A stretch of DNA of 40,311 nt, from contig LM994670.1 of NCBI GenBank assembly GCA_000753455.2, positions 1,360,133 to 1,400,443 of the forward strand, written 5' to 3'. Under the pieces are notes generated by a model that was not told where the DNA came from, searched no databases, and saw only the letters and a list, made by a program, of their open reading frames with translations. Both the position numbers and the translations under genes were made by a program. The stretch comes from Clostridium jeddahitimonense. GTDB lineage: Bacteria > Bacillota > Clostridia > Clostridiales > Clostridiaceae. Position 1 is the first letter of the stretch, and each line of letters starts with the position of its first letter. Of this stretch, positions 7,876 through 18,580 are shown one piece after another.

Positions 7876-9069
7876 ATGAGAGAAAAAAAGAGAGTGGTAA
7901 TAGGTGTTACTGGAGGAATTGCAGTATATAAAGCTTTAGACATAATAAGTGCCTTAAGGAAACAAGATGTTGAAATTAAAGTTATAATGACTGAGTCTGC
8001 AAAGCAATTTGTTACACCTTTAGCTTTCCAATCGTTAAGCCAAAATATGGTTATAACCGATATGTTTGCAGAACCAAAAGCTTGGGAGATTCAACATATA
8101 GCCTTAGCTCAATGGGCAGATATTATGTTAATTGCACCTGCTACAGCAAATATTATTGGAAAAGTTGCCAATGGAATAGCTGATGATATGCTTTCTACAT
8201 CAATAATGGCAACTGAAGCAAAAGTTATTTTTGCACCAGCTATGAATACAAAAATGTATGAAAATAAAATAGTTCAAGATAATATTAATAAACTAAAAGG
8301 ATATGGTTATAGTTTTATTGAACCTGCTAGTGGTAGATTAGCTTGTGGGGATATTGGAAAAGGTAAGCTTGCTAACGTATCTGATATAGTTGATAGAGTA
8401 TTGATAGAACTTGAAGAAAAAGAGAAAGATCTTTTAGGTAAAAAGGTATTGATTACTGCAGGCCCAACAATAGCTCCAATTGATCCAGTAAGATATATTA
8501 CAAATAAATCTACTGGAAAGATGGGATATGCAATTGCACAGGAAGCAAAAGAACGTGGAGCTGAAGTAACATTAGTATCAGGACCAACAAACTTACCTAA
8601 AATAGCAGACATTAACTTTATAAGTGTAAAAACTAATGGTGAAATGAAAGAAGCTGTTTTAAGGTATTATGATTTTGCTGATATTGTTATAAAATCAGCA
8701 GCAGTAGCTGATTATAAGCCTAAAGAATATAGTAATGAAAAAATAAAGAAAGGCGAGGGTGATTTAGAATTAACTCTTGCTAGAGATAGTGATATCCTAA
8801 AAATTTTAGGTGAAAGAAAAAAAGAACAGATTCTTGTTGGTTTTGCAGCAGAAAGTAATAATGTTTTAAATAATGCAGAAAAGAAGCTTAAAAACAAGAA
8901 TTTAGATTTTATTGTAGCTAATGATATTACTTCAAATGATACTGGATTTGCAAGTGAGGATAATAAAGTAACTATACTATCAAAAGAGGGTAAGGTTATT
9001 AATCTTGATAAGATGAGCAAGAAGCAAGTAGCTACAAATATATTTGATATGATTCTAGGAAAGCGCTAA
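7876..9069 (+). CDS. coaBC: Bifunctional phosphopantothenoylcysteine decarboxylase/phosphopantothenate-cysteine ligase
   Basis: The 397-residue product makes 4'-phosphopantetheine in coenzyme A synthesis. The N-terminal flavoprotein decarboxylase half (about 1-185) has GVTGGIAVYKA, a QHIALAQWAD segment carrying the catalytic histidine, PAMNTKMYEN, and the active-site cysteine in GRLACGDIG. The C-terminal ligase half (about 190-397) begins with KKVLITAGPT and has the ITNKSTGKMG nucleotide-binding loop. Both halves look intact. ATG 7876 follows the rpoZ stop almost at once and lacks a clear ribosome site of its own, which suggests coupled translation. coaD, a later pathway gene, is also in the window. 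Confidence 0.96.
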   Translation: MREKKRVVIGVTGGIAVYKALDIISALRKQDVEIKVIMTESAKQFVTPLAFQSLSQNMVITDMFAEPKAWEIQHIALAQWADIMLIAPATANIIGKVANGIADDMLSTSIMATEAKVIFAPAMNTKMYENKIVQDNINKLKGYGYSFIEPASGRLACGDIGKGKLANVSDIVDRVLIELEEKEKDLLGKKVLITAGPTIAPIDPVRYITNKSTGKMGYAIAQEAKERGAEVTLVSGPTNLPKIADINFISVKTNGEMKEAVLRYYDFADIVIKSAAVADYKPKEYSNEKIKKGEGDLELTLARDSDILKILGERKKEQILVGFAAESNNVLNNAEKKLKNKNLDFIVANDITSNDTGFASEDNKVTILSKEGKVINLDKMSKKQVATNIFDMILGKR

Positions 9070-9080
9070 CTGCGCTTTTC
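9060..9080 (+). terminator. Short GC-rich hairpin after coaBC, weak terminator
   Basis: AAAGCGC (9060-9066) pairs with GCGCTTT (9072-9078) over a TAACT loop that includes the coaBC stop codon. The following T-run is broken by a C. It may only reduce read-through into priA. Confidence 0.5.
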
Positions 9081-9144
9081 TTTATATTAAAATAATAGTT
9101 TAAATAATAATTAAATGTATTATATTAGTTATGAGGGTGATTTT

Positions 9145-11352
9145 TTGATTCTTTATGGTGAAATAATATTAAATAGCGAGGCTGTAGAAATTGATAGACC
9201 TTTTACTTATAAGATTCCTGAAAGCCTTAACCCTAAGGTAAGGGTAGGACAGATTGTAAAAGTACCTTTTGGATTTAGAAATAAACCAGTTGAGGGATTT
9301 ATAATAGGTATAAAAAAAGAGGATGAGGTAAGTTTTGATTATAAGATGAAGGAATTGTTATCAATTGAAACAGAAGAACCAATCATTACCCTAGATGACA
9401 TTGAATTGATCTATTTTTTGAAAGAAAAATATCTTTGTAAATATATAGATGCCTTTAGGCTTTTAATACCTGTAGGGATTATGAAGGGCGCTAAAAATAA
9501 GGTTAAGAATGTTATAGTATTAGTTAAAGATGATTTAAGTGATATAAAAAATCCTGAAGGATATAAAGAAATCATAAAGATTATAAAAGAAAATTCAGGT
9601 AAATATTCTAAAAGTGAATTAATAAAAAATTTTTCTATATCTCAATATAAACTTAATAATTTACTTCAAAAAGGAATGTTAAAATCTTTAGAAGAAGTTA
9701 TTTTTAGATATAATGAAAGAGAATATATAAAAGATGAAGATAAAGAATTAACTGGTGAACAAAAAAATGCTATAGAAAGAATTCTAACTTCAGATAAAAA
9801 TATCTTCTTATTAAAAGGGGTAACTGGTTCAGGAAAGACTGAAATATATATGAGGTTAGTTCAAAATGCATTAACAAACGATAAATCATCAATAGTTTTA
9901 GTTCCAGAAATAGCTTTAACACCGCAGATGATAGAGAGGTTTAAAGGAAGATTTGGAAAGGATGTAGCACTTTTTCATAGTAGGCTTTCAGATGGTGAAA
10001 GATTTGATGAATGGCACAGAGTTAAGGAAGGAAAAGCTAGAGTAATCGTTGGAGCAAGGAGCGCATTATTTTTACCAGCTAAAAATTTAGGTCTTATTAT
10101 AATAGATGAGGAACATGAAAATACATATAAATCGGAACAAAATCCTAAATATCAAGCTAAAGAAGTTGCAGAATATATTGCAAATAAAAAAGGTGCAAAA
10201 TTAGTTTTAGGATCAGCAACACCTACTATAGAAAGCTATTATAGAGCAATTTCAGGAGAGATTGATTTAGTGGAGATTACTAAAAGAGTTGATGGTAAAC
10301 CTATGCCTAAAATGGAACTTGTTGATATGAGAGAAGAGTTGAAGGTAGGGAATAGATCTCTATTTAGTAGGAAGTTATTTAAAAGTATTGAAGAAGCACT
10401 AGAGAAAAAAGAACAAATAGTTTTGTTTTTAAATAGAAGAGGTTTTTCAACTTTTGTATCCTGTAGAAGTTGCGGATATGTTTTTAAATGTGATGAATGT
10501 GAAATTTCTATGACATATCATAAAAATGGTTTTCTGATATGCCATTATTGTGGTAAAACTAAAAGAGAACCTAATAAGTGTCCAAAATGTGAAAGCAAGT
10601 ATGTTAAATTTTTTGGAGCAGGAACTCAAAGAGTTGAAGATGAGATAAAAAAATATTTTAAAGATGCAAAAGTTATAAGGATGGATGTAGATACTACAAG
10701 AGCAAAGGACTCACATGAGAAGTTATATAATGCCTTTAAAAAAGGTGAAGGGGATATTTTAATAGGAACGCAAATGATTTCAAAAGGGTTAGATTTTCCC
10801 AATGTAACTTTAGTAGGTATCTTAGCAGCTGATATGTCTATTAATATACCTGATTATAGATCGGCAGAGAGAACCTTTCAATTAATAACTCAAGTAGCTG
10901 GTAGAGCAGGAAGGGGTGTTAAAGAAGGTAAAGTAGTTATACAGACATATACACCAGAGCATTATAGCTTACAGTATGCTAAAAATTATGATTATGAAGG
11001 TTTTTACGAAAAAGAATTTACAGTGAGAGCTTTAATGAATTATCCGCCTTTTGGGAAAATTTTGTTAATAAATGGAACTTCAAAAGATGAGAATATGTTA
11101 AAAGACTTTATGAATAATATAGCTAATAGCATAAGTATATTGCTAAAGGATTATAATGGAATTGAATTATTAGGGCCTATAGCATGTATGATTTCTAAAA
11201 TAAAGGAAAATTTTAGGTGGCAAATAGTTCTAAAAGGTGAATTTGATTTAAAATTTGCAAAAAAAATTCAAGAATTACTTTATGATAATAATAAGAGCAA
11301 TTATAATGAAATAAGAATAAGTATAGATATTAATCCAAACAGTCTAATTTAG
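9145..11352 (+). CDS. priA: Primosomal protein N', replication restart helicase
   Basis: PriA is a 3'-5' superfamily 2 helicase that reloads the replisome at stalled forks. I prefer the TTG at 9145 (735 residues) because GAGGGTGA (9133-9140) precedes it and the protein then begins MILYGEIILNSEAVEIDRPF, the usual family start. The in-frame ATG 9115 would add ten residues without a ribosome site. From the TTG, Walker A GVTGSGKT is at residues 225-232 and the DEEH box at 321-324. Eight cysteines from residue 440 to about 484 form the paired zinc sites. The helicase C motif QVAGRAGRG follows. It probably continues the operon into def and fmt, an arrangement common in Firmicutes. Confidence 0.94.
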   Translation: MILYGEIILNSEAVEIDRPFTYKIPESLNPKVRVGQIVKVPFGFRNKPVEGFIIGIKKEDEVSFDYKMKELLSIETEEPIITLDDIELIYFLKEKYLCKYIDAFRLLIPVGIMKGAKNKVKNVIVLVKDDLSDIKNPEGYKEIIKIIKENSGKYSKSELIKNFSISQYKLNNLLQKGMLKSLEEVIFRYNEREYIKDEDKELTGEQKNAIERILTSDKNIFLLKGVTGSGKTEIYMRLVQNALTNDKSSIVLVPEIALTPQMIERFKGRFGKDVALFHSRLSDGERFDEWHRVKEGKARVIVGARSALFLPAKNLGLIIIDEEHENTYKSEQNPKYQAKEVAEYIANKKGAKLVLGSATPTIESYYRAISGEIDLVEITKRVDGKPMPKMELVDMREELKVGNRSLFSRKLFKSIEEALEKKEQIVLFLNRRGFSTFVSCRSCGYVFKCDECEISMTYHKNGFLICHYCGKTKREPNKCPKCESKYVKFFGAGTQRVEDEIKKYFKDAKVIRMDVDTTRAKDSHEKLYNAFKKGEGDILIGTQMISKGLDFPNVTLVGILAADMSINIPDYRSAERTFQLITQVAGRAGRGVKEGKVVIQTYTPEHYSLQYAKNYDYEGFYEKEFTVRALMNYPPFGKILLINGTSKDENMLKDFMNNIANSISILLKDYNGIELLGPIACMISKIKENFRWQIVLKGEFDLKFAKKIQELLYDNNKSNYNEIRISIDINPNSLI

Positions 11353-11363
11353 GAGGTATAATT

Positions 11364-11807
11364 ATGGCAATTAGAAATATAAGAAAAATTGGCGATGAAG
11401 TATTAAGAAAGAAATGTAAAGATATTACAGAAATAACACCAAGAGATTTAGTTTTAATAAAAGACATGGCTGAAACAATGTATGAAGCTGATGGTGTTGG
11501 ATTAGCAGCTCCTCAAGTAGGTATATTAAAAAGATTATTTGTAATTGATATAAGAGATGAGGATGGTTTAATGGTATTTATTAATCCAGAGATATTAGAG
11601 ACTAGTGGTTCTCAACTTGATGATGAGGGATGTTTAAGTGTTCCTGGTGAGTCTTGTGAAGTTGAACGTCCAAACTATGTTAAAGTAAGAGCTTTTAATG
11701 AAAAAGGAGAGCAATTTATTTTGGAAGCAGAAGGATTACTTGCAAGAGCTGTACTTCATGAAAATGATCACTTAAATGGTGTTTTATATGTAGATTACAG
11801 AAAATAA
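11364..11807 (+). CDS. def: Peptide deformylase
   Basis: The 147-residue metalloenzyme removes the formyl group from nascent proteins. All three family motifs are present: GVGLAAPQVG (44-53), EGCLSVPG (88-95) with metal ligand Cys90, and HENDH (132-136) with metal ligands His132 and His136 and catalytic Glu133. It starts at ATG 11364 after GGAGGT, ten bases beyond priA. It is directly followed by fmt, the enzyme that adds the formyl group, so the pair controls both ends of N-formylation. Confidence 0.97.
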   Translation: MAIRNIRKIGDEVLRKKCKDITEITPRDLVLIKDMAETMYEADGVGLAAPQVGILKRLFVIDIRDEDGLMVFINPEILETSGSQLDDEGCLSVPGESCEVERPNYVKVRAFNEKGEQFILEAEGLLARAVLHENDHLNGVLYVDYRK

Positions 11808-11819
11808 GGAGAGATAAGA

Positions 11820-12746
11820 ATGAAGATTGTATTTATGGGAACTCCAGATTTTGCTGTACCTTCCTTAGAGAAAATTATATCTGAATATGGAGTAGAAGCT
11901 GTGTTTACGCAACCTGATAGACCTAAGGGAAGAGGTAAGAAGATGGCTTTTTCACCAGTGAAAGAAGTTGCTGTAAAGCATGATATAAAAGTTTTTCAGC
12001 CAGAAAAATTAAAGGAAGATAGAGTAGCTATAGAGTATTTAAAAGAATTAAAACCAGACTTTATAATAGTAGTTGCTTTTGGGCAAATATTAACTAAGGA
12101 GGTTTTAGATATTCCTAGAATAGGATGTATAAACTTACATGCATCATTACTTCCTATGTACAGAGGAGCTGCTCCTCTTAATTGGGTAGTAGTGAATGGT
12201 GAAAAGGTATCTGGAAATACTACTATGCTTATGGATGTAGGGTTAGATACTGGTGATATGCTATTAAAAGATGAAGTAGAAATTACTGAAAATATGACAG
12301 CTGGTGAATTACACGATAAACTTATGGTAAGTGGAGCTGAGCTTTTAATAAAAACTATTGATGGAATGTCAAAAGGAGAAATAACTCCTATAAAGCAAGA
12401 AGGCGAAACTTGTTATGCTAAAATGTTAAGTAAAGATACAGGAAAAATTGATTGGAATAAGTCAGCTAAATATATACATAACTTAATAAGAGGACTTAAT
12501 CCATGGCCTATAGCTCATACAACATACAAAGATGAGAATATGAAGATATATGAAAGTACTGTTTTAAGTGAAAATAGTTCTAAAGAGCCAGGAACTATTA
12601 TTAGCGTTAATAAAAATGGTATGAAAGTAAATACTACTGATGGAATAATATTAATTAAAAAAATTCAATTTCCAAATGGTAAGCCATTAACTATTGAACA
12701 ATATATTAATGGAAAAGAAATTGAAGTTGGAACAAAATTAGTATAA
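11820..12746 (+). CDS. fmt: Methionyl-tRNA formyltransferase
   Basis: The 308-residue product transfers a formyl group from 10-formyltetrahydrofolate to Met-tRNA(fMet). It has the N-terminal [12 protein letters not shown] start, the catalytic Asn105/His107/Asp144 set ([13 protein letters not shown] and DTGDML), and the C-terminal OB-like tRNA-binding domain from about residue 205 ([15 protein letters not shown] onward). The ribosome site is AAGGAGA, and it lies 12 bases after def. Confidence 0.97.
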   Translation: MKIVFMGTPDFAVPSLEKIISEYGVEAVFTQPDRPKGRGKKMAFSPVKEVAVKHDIKVFQPEKLKEDRVAIEYLKELKPDFIIVVAFGQILTKEVLDIPRIGCINLHASLLPMYRGAAPLNWVVVNGEKVSGNTTMLMDVGLDTGDMLLKDEVEITENMTAGELHDKLMVSGAELLIKTIDGMSKGEITPIKQEGETCYAKMLSKDTGKIDWNKSAKYIHNLIRGLNPWPIAHTTYKDENMKIYESTVLSENSSKEPGTIISVNKNGMKVNTTDGIILIKKIQFPNGKPLTIEQYINGKEIEVGTKLV

Positions 12747-12764
12747 AAAAGGGGAGAGGGAAAT

Positions 12765-13457
12765 ATGCCTTTCGGATTTTATCCAGATAGAACTATGCTT
12801 ATGTTAATACCTGCAATTTTAGTAGCTTTATGGGCTCAGAGTAAAGTAAGTAGTACTTATAGAAAGTATAAATCTATAAGAACTATGAATGGTTATACAG
12901 GTGAGCAAGTAGCTAGAATGATGTTAGATGAAGCTGGTCTTTATGATGTACCAGTTGTAGAGACAAGAGGAGAGTTATCAGATCATTATGATCCTACTCG
13001 TAGAATTGTAAGATTATCAAGAGATGTATTTTATGGAACATCAATATCATCAGCAGGTATAGCTGCTCATGAAATAGGTCATGCAATACAACATAAAGAG
13101 CATTATAAGCCGCTTGTTTTAAGAACATCAATAGCTACAGGAGTAAATTTTGCAAGTCAAATGTCTATGATATTATTTATTTTAGGAATTTTTTTAAGTC
13201 TTCCCGGACTTACAACTGTAGGGATTATATTCTTTTCAGCAACGGTTATTTATCAACTTGTTACATTACCAGTTGAATTTAATGCATCAAGTAGAGCTTT
13301 AAAGGTGCTAGAAGGAAGAGGGATTCTATTAGGTAATGAAGTAGATGGAGCAAAAAAAGTATTAGGTGCAGCAGCTATGACTTATGTAGCAGCAGCGTTA
13401 ATGTCAATAACACAACTATTAAGACTAATTGCATTAAGCAATAGAAATAACGATTAA
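12765..13457 (+). CDS. yugP: YugP-type membrane zinc metallopeptidase
   Basis: The 230-residue membrane protein has an N-terminal hydrophobic segment (about 10-25), a zinc motif HEIGH (102-106), and two or three C-terminal hydrophobic segments (about 130-170 and 190-222). Between them is PVEFNASSRA, whose glutamate is the likely third zinc ligand. This is the neutral zinc metallopeptidase family represented by B. subtilis YugP (PF04298); no substrate is established. GGGGAGAGG precedes ATG 12765. It is embedded between fmt and rsmB, a placement common in clostridia. Confidence 0.9.
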   Translation: MPFGFYPDRTMLMLIPAILVALWAQSKVSSTYRKYKSIRTMNGYTGEQVARMMLDEAGLYDVPVVETRGELSDHYDPTRRIVRLSRDVFYGTSISSAGIAAHEIGHAIQHKEHYKPLVLRTSIATGVNFASQMSMILFILGIFLSLPGLTTVGIIFFSATVIYQLVTLPVEFNASSRALKVLEGRGILLGNEVDGAKKVLGAAAMTYVAAALMSITQLLRLIALSNRNND

Positions 13458-13467
13458 GAGGTAAAGT

Positions 13468-14784
13468 ATGAATAGTAGAGAAGTAGCACTAAATGTAGTA
13501 AATAGAGTATTAAATGAAGGAGCTTATTCAAATTTAGTTCTTTCTAAGGAGTTAAACCAATCTGAATTATCTGATAAGGATAAGGCTTTAGTAACAGAAT
13601 TGGTTTATGGAACATTAAGAAGAAAAAATACTTTGGATACGATAATTTCTAATTTTATAAGAGATATAAGTGAAATGGATAAAGAAGTGTTAAATATATT
13701 AAGAATTGCAATATACCAAATGCATTTCTTAGATAAAGTTCCGGAGTTTGCAGCTTGTAATGAGGCTGTTGAATTAGCTAAAAAAATATCTGATAAGGAT
13801 GCTAAGTTAGTTAACGGAATATTAAGAAGTTATACTAAAAATCCAGATGATATAGAAGTTAAAAGTGGAAAGGTTAATGAGTTAGCTTATATTTATTCAT
13901 ATGAAGATTGGTTTATAAGAATGATATATAAGCAATACGGAGAGAACTTAGGTAAGAAAATCCTATCAGGATTAAATCAGACTCCGAAGGTAACTGTAAG
14001 AGTAAATAATAATAAAGCTGATTATGATGAAGTGTATGACAAACTTGAAGAAATGGAATATAACATAGAGGAAGGATATGCTTGTCCTGAAGCTATAATA
14101 ATTTCAGGTGGAAAATCAGTTGAGAACAATCCTGTATTTTCAGAAGGATATATAACTGTTCAAGATGAAAGTGCAATGATTGTAGCGCCATTATTAGATG
14201 TAAAAGATGGAGATACTGTTTTAGATTTATGTGCAGCTCCAGGTGGAAAGACAACTCATATAGCTGAGTTATTGAACAATACTGGAAAAGTTTTAGCTTT
14301 TGATTTACATGAAAATAAGTTATCGCTTATAACTGAAAATGTTGAGAGATTAGGATTAAATAATGTAACTGTAGATGTTATGGATGCAACAAAATTAAAT
14401 AGTAAACTAATAGCTTCTGCTGATTCGGTTTTAATAGATGTACCATGTTCAGGAATTGGTATAATAAGAAAGAAACCAGAAATAAAGTGGAACAAAACAA
14501 GAAATTCCCTTAAAGAATTAGTTCCTGTTCAAAGAGAAATAATGGATAATGCATGGCATTACTTAAAGAGTGGAGGAACTTTAGTATACTCTACTTGTAC
14601 CCTTAATAAAGAAGAAAATGAAGATAATATAAATTGGTTCTTAAATAAATATAAAGATGCAGAAATAGAAAAAATCTTCTTAGGAAATATGGAGAACTTT
14701 ATATATAATGACAATGGTTCTTTAACAATATTACCAAATCAATATATGGATGGATTCTTTGTAGCTAAGCTTAAGAAGAAATAG
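13468..14784 (+). CDS. rsmB: 16S rRNA (cytosine-967-C5)-methyltransferase
   Basis: The 438-residue enzyme has an N-terminal NusB-like RNA-binding domain (about 1-130) and a C-terminal Rossmann methyltransferase. The SAM motif is [14 protein letters not shown], and the two catalytic cysteines are in DVPCSG (Cys327) and STCT (Cys377). It methylates C5 of a cytosine in the small-subunit decoding region. It is co-directional and ten bases after yugP, and it is followed eleven bases later by another rRNA methylase gene, rlmN. Confidence 0.96.
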   Translation: MNSREVALNVVNRVLNEGAYSNLVLSKELNQSELSDKDKALVTELVYGTLRRKNTLDTIISNFIRDISEMDKEVLNILRIAIYQMHFLDKVPEFAACNEAVELAKKISDKDAKLVNGILRSYTKNPDDIEVKSGKVNELAYIYSYEDWFIRMIYKQYGENLGKKILSGLNQTPKVTVRVNNNKADYDEVYDKLEEMEYNIEEGYACPEAIIISGGKSVENNPVFSEGYITVQDESAMIVAPLLDVKDGDTVLDLCAAPGGKTTHIAELLNNTGKVLAFDLHENKLSLITENVERLGLNNVTVDVMDATKLNSKLIASADSVLIDVPCSGIGIIRKKPEIKWNKTRNSLKELVPVQREIMDNAWHYLKSGGTLVYSTCTLNKEENEDNINWFLNKYKDAEIEKIFLGNMENFIYNDNGSLTILPNQYMDGFFVAKLKKK

Positions 14785-14795
14785 TAGGTGAACCT

Positions 14796-15827
14796 ATGAA
14801 AAATTTATTAGATTTTACATTAGAAGAATTACAAAGTTGGATGAAAGAGAATGGGGAAAGTGCTTTTAGAGCAAAGCAGATTTTCTCATGGATATATAAC
14901 GAAGTATGGAACTACGATGATATGAAGAATATTCCCAATTCTTTAAAGCATAAGCTAAAAGATAACTTTTATATAGGAATACCTAAAATTGAAGAAGTAT
15001 ATGAGTCTTCTTTAGATGGTACTAAAAAAATGCTATTAAGATTTAATGATGGGAATATAATAGAGTCGGTAATAATGCAATATAGGCATGGAAACTCAAT
15101 ATGTATATCAACACAAGTAGGGTGCAGAATGGGATGTAAATTCTGTGCTTCTACATTAGGTGGTCGTGTGAGAGATTTAACATGTGGTGAGATATTATCA
15201 CAAGTAATTATAGGAAAAAAAATATGTGGCGATAGAATTTCAAATATTGTTCTTATGGGAAGTGGAGAACCTTTAGATAACTTTGATAATGTTATGAAGT
15301 TCTTAAAGATAGTAAATGCTGATTATGGTTTAAATATAGGGCAAAGACATATAACATTATCTACTTGTGGGATAGTTCCTAAAATAATCGAATTAGCAGA
15401 TAAAGAGATGAGCATAACTTTAGCTATTTCATTACATGCATTTAGTGATGAGAAGAGAAAGGAAATTATGCCTATTGCAAATAAGTATAGTATAACTGAA
15501 ATTTTAGATGCTTGTAGATATTATATAGATAAAACAGGTAGAAGAATTACCTTTGAATATTCGTTAGTATCAGGAGTTAATGATGGTAAAGAAGATGCTA
15601 GATCACTAGCAAAAATTTTAAAAGGTATGCTATGTCATGTTAATTTAATCCCAGTAAATGAAATAAAAGAAAATACATTAAAGAGACCTTCCAAAAAGGT
15701 TATAGAGGAATTTGAAGAGATATTAAAGAGTAATGGAATTGAAGTTACTGTAAGAAGGGAAATGGGTGCAGATATAAATGCTGCTTGTGGACAGCTAAGA
15801 AAGAGTTACATAGAGTCTGCAAAGTAA
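14796..15827 (+). CDS. rlmN: Dual-specificity 23S rRNA/tRNA adenine-C2 methyltransferase
   Basis: The 343-residue radical-SAM enzyme methylates A2503 of 23S rRNA and A37 of some tRNAs. The cluster-binding CxxxCxxC is Cys110/Cys114/Cys117 (GCRMGCKFC). The methyl-carrying cysteine near the C-terminus is Cys331, in AACGQLR. GSGEP (family GMGEP) and the LSTCGIVP segment are present. The ribosome site is a modest TAGGTG. It is not Cfr-like in any feature I can see. Confidence 0.96.
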   Translation: MKNLLDFTLEELQSWMKENGESAFRAKQIFSWIYNEVWNYDDMKNIPNSLKHKLKDNFYIGIPKIEEVYESSLDGTKKMLLRFNDGNIIESVIMQYRHGNSICISTQVGCRMGCKFCASTLGGRVRDLTCGEILSQVIIGKKICGDRISNIVLMGSGEPLDNFDNVMKFLKIVNADYGLNIGQRHITLSTCGIVPKIIELADKEMSITLAISLHAFSDEKRKEIMPIANKYSITEILDACRYYIDKTGRRITFEYSLVSGVNDGKEDARSLAKILKGMLCHVNLIPVNEIKENTLKRPSKKVIEEFEEILKSNGIEVTVRREMGADINAACGQLRKSYIESAK

Positions 15828-15844
15828 AAAGAGGGGGTTATTGT

Positions 15845-16555
15845 ATGGTTAGTATGAAGAGTGATAAAGGGATGGTTAGAAGTTTAAATGAAGACTATGC
15901 TGATTTTTATGAAGGAAATCGCTATAAGGTTTATGTAGTAGCTGATGGGATGGGAGGACATAATGCTGGTGAAGTAGCTAGCAAAATGGCTGTAGAATCA
16001 GTTATTAGCTATATAAATAAGCAAGATTCATTAGAGCACTCTTTAGAAGAAGCTGTTTTATATGCCAATAGAAAAATATATGATCTCTCGATTGAAGAGA
16101 AGAGTTATGGTGGTATGGGGACAACGCTAACCGCTTGTCTTGTGAGAGGTGATATAATAGAGATTGCTAATGTTGGAGATAGTTGTTGCTTTGGTATAAA
16201 TGAAAAGGAAATAGTTAAGTTAACTAAAGACCATTCATTAGTACAGGAACTAATAGATTCAGGTTCTTTGACAGAAGAAGAAGGTAGAAATCATCCTAAA
16301 AAGAATATAATAACAAGAGCGTTAGGTACTGCACGAAATGTAGTAGTAGATATATTTAAAATTGATAAGAATAAGTTTAAAGTCTTTTTACTTTGTTCAG
16401 ATGGTTTAACTAATGAAGTATCTAAAGAAGAAGTGTTTAATATTATAAAGAATAGTAAAGATTTAAACAATGCTTCTAATGATTTGATTTCTTTAGCGAA
16501 TGAACAAGGGGGAAGAGATAATATTACTGTCTTGCTATTTGGAGGAGAGGTGTAG
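15845..16555 (+). CDS. prpC: PP2C-type serine/threonine phosphatase (Stp1/PrpC)
   Basis: The 236-residue product starts at ATG 15845 after GAGGGGG; the frame runs upstream into rlmN without a good start. It has the PP2C metal motifs SDKGMVRSLNED (6-17), ADGMGGHNAGE (33-43), CSDGL and GRDNITVLL. It dephosphorylates targets of the PASTA kinase encoded next, including the kinase itself in related bacteria. Three bases separate its stop from the prkC start, so the enzyme pair is translated together. Confidence 0.96.
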   Translation: MVSMKSDKGMVRSLNEDYADFYEGNRYKVYVVADGMGGHNAGEVASKMAVESVISYINKQDSLEHSLEEAVLYANRKIYDLSIEEKSYGGMGTTLTACLVRGDIIEIANVGDSCCFGINEKEIVKLTKDHSLVQELIDSGSLTEEEGRNHPKKNIITRALGTARNVVVDIFKIDKNKFKVFLLCSDGLTNEVSKEEVFNIIKNSKDLNNASNDLISLANEQGGRDNITVLLFGGEV

Positions 16556-16557
16556 AG

Positions 16558-18543
16558 ATGATCGGGATGATATTAGGGGATAGATATGAACTATTAGAAG
16601 TAATAGGGGAAGGTGGAATGGCTGTAGTTTATAAGGCTAGAGATAAAAAGCTTAATAGATTAGTAGCGGTGAAGATTCTAAAGAAGGAATTTGCTGATAA
16701 TAAAGATATCTCTGAAAAGTTTAAAAAGGAAGCTACGGCCATAGCAAATTTATCAGATATGAATATAGTTAATGTCTTAGATGTAGGGCATGAAGACGAA
16801 GATAATACTGATTATTTTGTTATGGAATTAGTTGAAGGAAAAACGTTAAAAGAAATAATTGTTTCTAATGGTAAGATTGGTTGGTCTACAGCTAGTACAA
16901 TAGCAATTCAAGTAGCGAAAGCTTTAGATTGTGCACATAGAAATGGTATAATTCACAGAGATGTAAAGCCACAAAATATATTAATAACTGAGCATGGTGA
17001 TGTTAAAGTAACAGATTTTGGTATTGCTAAAAGTGCAACGTCATCAACTATTACCAACACAACAACAATTATGGGATCAGCTCACTATTTATCCCCAGAG
17101 CAAGCAAAAGGAACATTTATTGATTTTAGAACGGATTTATATTCTTTAGGAATAGTATTATATGAAATGGTAACAGCAAAACTTCCTTTTGATGGAGAAT
17201 CACCAGTTACTATTGCTTTAAAACATATTCAAGAGGAACCAGTTGCCCCTAAAACTTTAAATGATACAATACCTGATAGTTTAAATAGTTTTATACTTAA
17301 AGCTATTAGTAAGGATCCTATTTCGAGATATCAAACTTCAAAAGAAATGATTGCAGATTTACAAAAGATAAAAGAAAATCCTATGACAATTATTCAAGCA
17401 CCAACGGAAAATGATGGTGGAAGAACTATTGTAATGAGTCCTATTAAAACTGATATAAATCCAAAACCTAAAAAAGTTGAAAAAGTAAATCTTCAAAACA
17501 AAATGGAAGAAGAAGAAGAAGAAGAAAATTTTGATGATGATTATTTTAAAAAGAAAAATAAGAAAAAGGGTAAAGGATTAATAATAGGAGGCGTAATTGC
17601 AGTTCTTTTATTAGTAATAGTAGTATTTACAACTATTTTTATTGGTGGAAATGAAGTTAAGCAGGTTAAAGTTCCAAATATAATTGGAAAAAGTTTTGAT
17701 GAAGCAAAAAAGGAAATTGAAGCGTTAGGATTAAAACTTGAAAGAGAAAAAACTGAAAATAGTGATAAACCAGATGGAGAAATACTAAGAAGTGATCCAG
17801 CGGCAGATACAATGATAAATAAGGGATCTATAATTAAAGTTGTTGTTTCTGGTGGAGTAGAAAAAGTTACTGTGCCAAATTTGAGAGATTATGAAGAAAA
17901 TGTAATTAAACAATATTTAGATTCTAAAGGGCTTAAATATGAAATAAATTACGAATTTAATGATAATGTTGAAAAAGGTTATTATGTAAGTCAGGATCCT
18001 AAGGCTGGAACTGAAATTGCTAAGGAAGATACTATTTATGTAACTATAAGTAAAGGACCAGAAGTTAAGCTGGTTAAAGTTAAAAATTATATTGGATACA
18101 ATATTAATGATGCAAAAGCAGATTTAGAAAGTCAAAAATTTATAGTTAATATTATGGAGCAGGAAACAGATAGACAAAGTGAAGATGGAAAAGTATTGGA
18201 ACAGCCAGTGAAAGATATAGAAGTTAAAGAGGGGACTACGATTGAGCTTTATGTAGGAAAGTATGTTGAACCTACAACTGATATAACTCAGTTTATATCA
18301 GAAGGAATGTTGTTATCTGATGCAATTGTTGCATTAGATTCTAATAATATTAAATATACAGTAGAAGGTGGTACACCTCCATCAGCTGAGACAAATCAGT
18401 ATAAAGTAATTGCTTTTACTCCAAGTATCAAAGATGGTGAGCAAGTGAAAATACAAATTCAAAAGATAGAATCATTACCAACGGATACACCTCCAGAAAA
18501 TCCTCCACAGGACAATGAGACAACTACACAAAATACTCAATAA
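16558..18543 (+). CDS. prkC: PASTA-domain serine/threonine protein kinase
   Basis: The 661-residue, single-pass membrane kinase senses cell-wall fragments and in Bacillus promotes germination. The N-lobe G-loop GEGGMAVV is at 17-24 with Lys39. The catalytic loop HRDVKPQN starts at 133, DFG is at 153-155, and SPE at 179-181. A juxtamembrane stretch goes from seven consecutive glutamates to a lysine-rich patch (about 316-338). One membrane helix (about 340-362) leads to three clear extracellular PASTA repeats and a fourth, degenerate one, then a Pro/Thr/Asn-rich tail. ATG 16567, in the same frame, is an alternative start. It ends the operon at a strong terminator. Confidence 0.96.
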   Translation: MIGMILGDRYELLEVIGEGGMAVVYKARDKKLNRLVAVKILKKEFADNKDISEKFKKEATAIANLSDMNIVNVLDVGHEDEDNTDYFVMELVEGKTLKEIIVSNGKIGWSTASTIAIQVAKALDCAHRNGIIHRDVKPQNILITEHGDVKVTDFGIAKSATSSTITNTTTIMGSAHYLSPEQAKGTFIDFRTDLYSLGIVLYEMVTAKLPFDGESPVTIALKHIQEEPVAPKTLNDTIPDSLNSFILKAISKDPISRYQTSKEMIADLQKIKENPMTIIQAPTENDGGRTIVMSPIKTDINPKPKKVEKVNLQNKMEEEEEEENFDDDYFKKKNKKKGKGLIIGGVIAVLLLVIVVFTTIFIGGNEVKQVKVPNIIGKSFDEAKKEIEALGLKLEREKTENSDKPDGEILRSDPAADTMINKGSIIKVVVSGGVEKVTVPNLRDYEENVIKQYLDSKGLKYEINYEFNDNVEKGYYVSQDPKAGTEIAKEDTIYVTISKGPEVKLVKVKNYIGYNINDAKADLESQKFIVNIMEQETDRQSEDGKVLEQPVKDIEVKEGTTIELYVGKYVEPTTDITQFISEGMLLSDAIVALDSNNIKYTVEGGTPPSAETNQYKVIAFTPSIKDGEQVKIQIQKIESLPTDTPPENPPQDNETTTQNTQ

Positions 18544-18580
18544 TATTAACAAATTTAAAGGCAAAAAAGAGAAATTGATA

